A stretch of 58,851 nucleotides of DNA from Nodosilinea foveolarum (lineage in GTDB: Bacteria > Cyanobacteriota > Cyanobacteriia > Phormidesmidales > Phormidesmidaceae): positions 1 to 58,851 of the forward strand of contig QBMC01000008.1 in NCBI GenBank assembly GCA_003242035.1. The letters are read 5' to 3'. The notes beneath the pieces are model-generated. The model was not told the origin of the DNA and searched no databases. It saw nothing but the letters and a program-made list of their open reading frames with translations. The first letter of the stretch is position 1; each line of letters begins with the position of its first letter. Positions 57,337 to 58,851 of this stretch are shown here, in pieces. Both the position numbers and the translations under genes were made by a program.

Positions 57337-57605
57337 GTAGAAAGGGTACAGATGCCTTACTTTCTGTAGATATGTTGTCGGTAGTCCTTAACAGGTAAGG
57401 ATTTTCCAAGATTGGTGCGCAAAACACTCTCATTTTCAAAGAAGTTAGAGAATCATATCGGTGCCATTTGGCACTTCATTCACCACTACAACGAATTCTT
57501 ACCTGTTTAGGACTATCCGGGTTGGTAGTCCTGGTAGTCCTTAACGGGTAAGGATAATTCTATCGATTAGGCGATGAGATCGCTCCTGATACCTGGTCGT
57601 GAGAA
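57337..57605. repeat. Interval with three copies of TAGTCCTTAAC.GGTAAGGA
   Basis: Copies: 57382-57401 (direct), 57496-57515 (inverted, two mismatches) and 57535-57554 (direct, one mismatch). The first two can form a long hairpin between the HNH gene and hicB, and a short TGGTAGTCC duplication precedes the third. No gene seen. Possible transcription end, recombination site or remains of a small mobile repeat. Confidence 0.65.
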
Positions 57606-57932
57606 TTATTCCACCGAGAGTTTTTTGCTAGCCAAACGGTTTAGGCTGACGCCTTGCTCAGCCGCCTGAATGGCCAGTTCCCTATGCTGCTCAGGCGGAA
57701 TTCTGACCATAAACTTCCCGCTGTACTGTTTCTTTGACAGTGGTGTGGGCGGTAATTCGTTATTGGCTTCTAGATCGTTAACGCAAGTTTGAACTAATTC
57801 GATGATGCTAGAGAAAGCGATCTGCTGATTTTCATCGAGCCAACTCAGTCCTGGAAATTCAGCACAAAGGCCAACAAACTCCTCGTCCTCTTCTGACCAA
57901 AACACTCTGTACGTGTAGAATTTAGCATCCAT
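57606..57932 (-). CDS. hicB: HicB-family antitoxin
   Basis: 108 residues. The N-terminal HicB fold (FWSEEDEEFVGLCAEFPGLS) mimics a degraded RNase H-like domain and should block HicA. The C-terminal ribbon-helix-helix (KFMVRIPPEQHRELAIQAAE, then QGVSLNRLASKKL) binds the operator. The start overlaps the hicA stop by one base (TAATG), toxin gene first, the usual order. Probable autorepressor through the palindrome at 58189-58202. Confidence 0.88.
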   Translation of the reverse strand: MDAKFYTYRVFWSEEDEEFVGLCAEFPGLSWLDENQQIAFSSIIELVQTCVNDLEANNELPPTPLSKKQYSGKFMVRIPPEQHRELAIQAAEQGVSLNRLASKKLSVE

Positions 57933-58177
57933 TACACTTCCTCCATTTTCTCAATTGCTGCTAGCACCTGTTTGACCTGATAAGGCTTCCCTTTCCCTTT
58001 TTTAGATTGGATATTGACATAGGGTTCGCCCTGCCAAGGAGTTCTATAAACTTGATGGCTACCACCCGTTTGACGAGGCTCACCGAAGTAATGGTGACAA
58101 ACCTTGCACAAATCAGAGAACTTGACCCCTTGAGAATTATTCTCCATATCTGCCAAAATTTTCTGAATACTAGCCAT
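57932..58177 (-). CDS. hicA: HicA-family mRNA interferase toxin
   Basis: 81 residues. The active-site His41 is in TGGSHQVYRTPWQGEP, the conserved HicA motif of the double-stranded-RNA-binding fold; KGKGKPYQVKQVLAAIE ends the domain. It would cleave mRNA when HicB is lost, stabilising the plasmid or arresting the cell. The start ATG at 58177 was chosen because the frame matches the family; an overlapping 77-codon frame is a shadow. Confidence 0.88.
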   Translation of the reverse strand: MASIQKILADMENNSQGVKFSDLCKVCHHYFGEPRQTGGSHQVYRTPWQGEPYVNIQSKKGKGKPYQVKQVLAAIEKMEEV

Positions 58178-58188
58178 CGTTTAACTGA

Positions 58189-58202
58189 TATCAATATTGA
58201 TA
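58189..58202. promoter_or_regulatory. Palindromic operator upstream of hicA
   Basis: TATCAATATTGATA is a perfect 14-bp palindrome starting 12 bases upstream of the hicA ATG, in the position of a HicB operator over the promoter or start region. Confidence 0.6.
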
Positions 58203-58851
58203 CTGTAACACCAGTTAAAAATCATGGCATGGAAATACGCAGTGATTGGTACAGAAGACAAAGCGTTGGATGGCGATCGCCCTAGCTGTTCCAATAGCTT
58301 GTTCCCTAATTTATCCTACTTGTTCCCTAGTCTCGTATAGTCTATTTTGTTCCCAAGCATTCCTTTGAATATGCTCAGCTAGGCCGCAGGCGATCGCACC
58401 ACAACCCACAACACAACTGAAGGTGTAAAGAGTAGTGCCTGATCGAATGAGCGAGCGCACCCTCAGCCGCCTCACCGCCCACAATGCGCAGTAAATACTG
58501 GGAGCCATCCACCGTGAATTGCCAAGGGCCGCAAAACGCTGAAGCCTTTACTGTGAATCATTGACGACTCTAAGGCCACCGCCCGAAAGAGTGCGATCGC
58601 TCACTCTGCCACCGCCTAGCCGCTTACAAGATGTTGTTCCCTTTCGCAAAATGCTGTTGTTCCTTGCCCTTTAGCGGCAAAAAACAAGATTAAAAGAGAT
58701 AACGCAATAGTTGTTGTATGTCTGGTGTCGAAGCCTACACCCCTTTTTATCAAGGGCTTCAAGAGTTGTTTTATATTGTAATGCTGTTGAGAGAAGTTGT
58801 TATTGTTACTCAAATACTTCCTGCCCCTTTTTGCCAATATGACTGTAAATA
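58203..58851. other. Gene-free end of the window
   Basis: 649 bases. TTGTTCCCTA-type motifs recur (near 58301, 58319), HIP1-like sites are present, and two short minus-strand frames (65 and 73 codons) look non-coding. No gene, RNA or clear repeat array seen. Confidence 0.5.

Noticed and set aside
57961-58194. 77-codon minus frame overlapping hicA
   Set aside because: The other frame encodes the clear HicA motif GGSH; this one is its shadow.

Overview
The window reads as part of a large cyanobacterial conjugative plasmid, or of an integrated or fused one. The cyanobacterial assignment rests on the many copies of the HIP1 octamer GCGATCGC and on families mostly seen in cyanobacteria (KGK-domain proteins, Uma2, HNH-type group II intron maturases). 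No rRNA, tRNA, CRISPR array, recognisable replication initiator or core chromosomal gene was seen.

Layout. (1) 1-2918: a type III CBASS anti-phage operon: CD-NTase (cut or frameshifted at its 5' end), HORMA protein, TRIP13-like ATPase and NucC nuclease, closed by a remnant and a strong terminator. (2) 3.2-10.04 kb: mobile elements. An IS1182-family element lies beside a group II intron on the minus strand, and the intron's reverse-transcriptase gene is split by a 2.7-kb serine-recombinase element. Removing that element at a shared GGCAC core restores the RT reading frame exactly. (3) 10.1-13.5 kb: small plasmid genes and a first parAB locus with arrays of an 8-bp repeat. (4) 13.5-27.0 kb, minus: a tightly packed conjugative type IV secretion operon, in transcription order pilin, VirB3, VirB4, VirB5-like, VirB6, VirB8, VirB10, VirB9-like, a membrane protein, the VirD4 coupling protein and two accessory genes. 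No VirB11 was seen. (5) 27.3-31.4 kb: three ribbon-helix-helix-like regulators, one an internal tandem duplication, an Old Yellow Enzyme and a Uma2 nuclease. (6) 31.5-46.3 kb, minus: a second transfer operon with MobC-like protein, relaxase, secreted lysozyme/M23 wall hydrolase, accessory proteins and a 2545-residue polyvalent methylase-helicase. (7) 46.33-49.8 kb: a probable oriT containing eight 22-bp repeats, then plus-strand TraK-, TraL- and TraM-like genes arranged as in RP4. (8) 50-53.2 kb: a second parAB locus with its own inverted-repeat sites and a nucleotidyltransferase gene enclosed by a duplicated site. (9) 53.6-58.2 kb: dynamin-like GTPase, two KGK proteins and an HNH endonuclease, then a HicBA toxin-antitoxin pair. 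The last 650 bases hold no gene I can support.

How it fits together: the relaxase, MobC and TraK-like proteins would process oriT, VirD4 would dock the relaxosome on the envelope channel, and the wall hydrolase would open peptidoglycan. The polyvalent protein probably acts on incoming DNA. The two par loci and HicBA would maintain the replicon, and CBASS would defend the host. Family calls are from motifs and remembered family patterns; no search was run.
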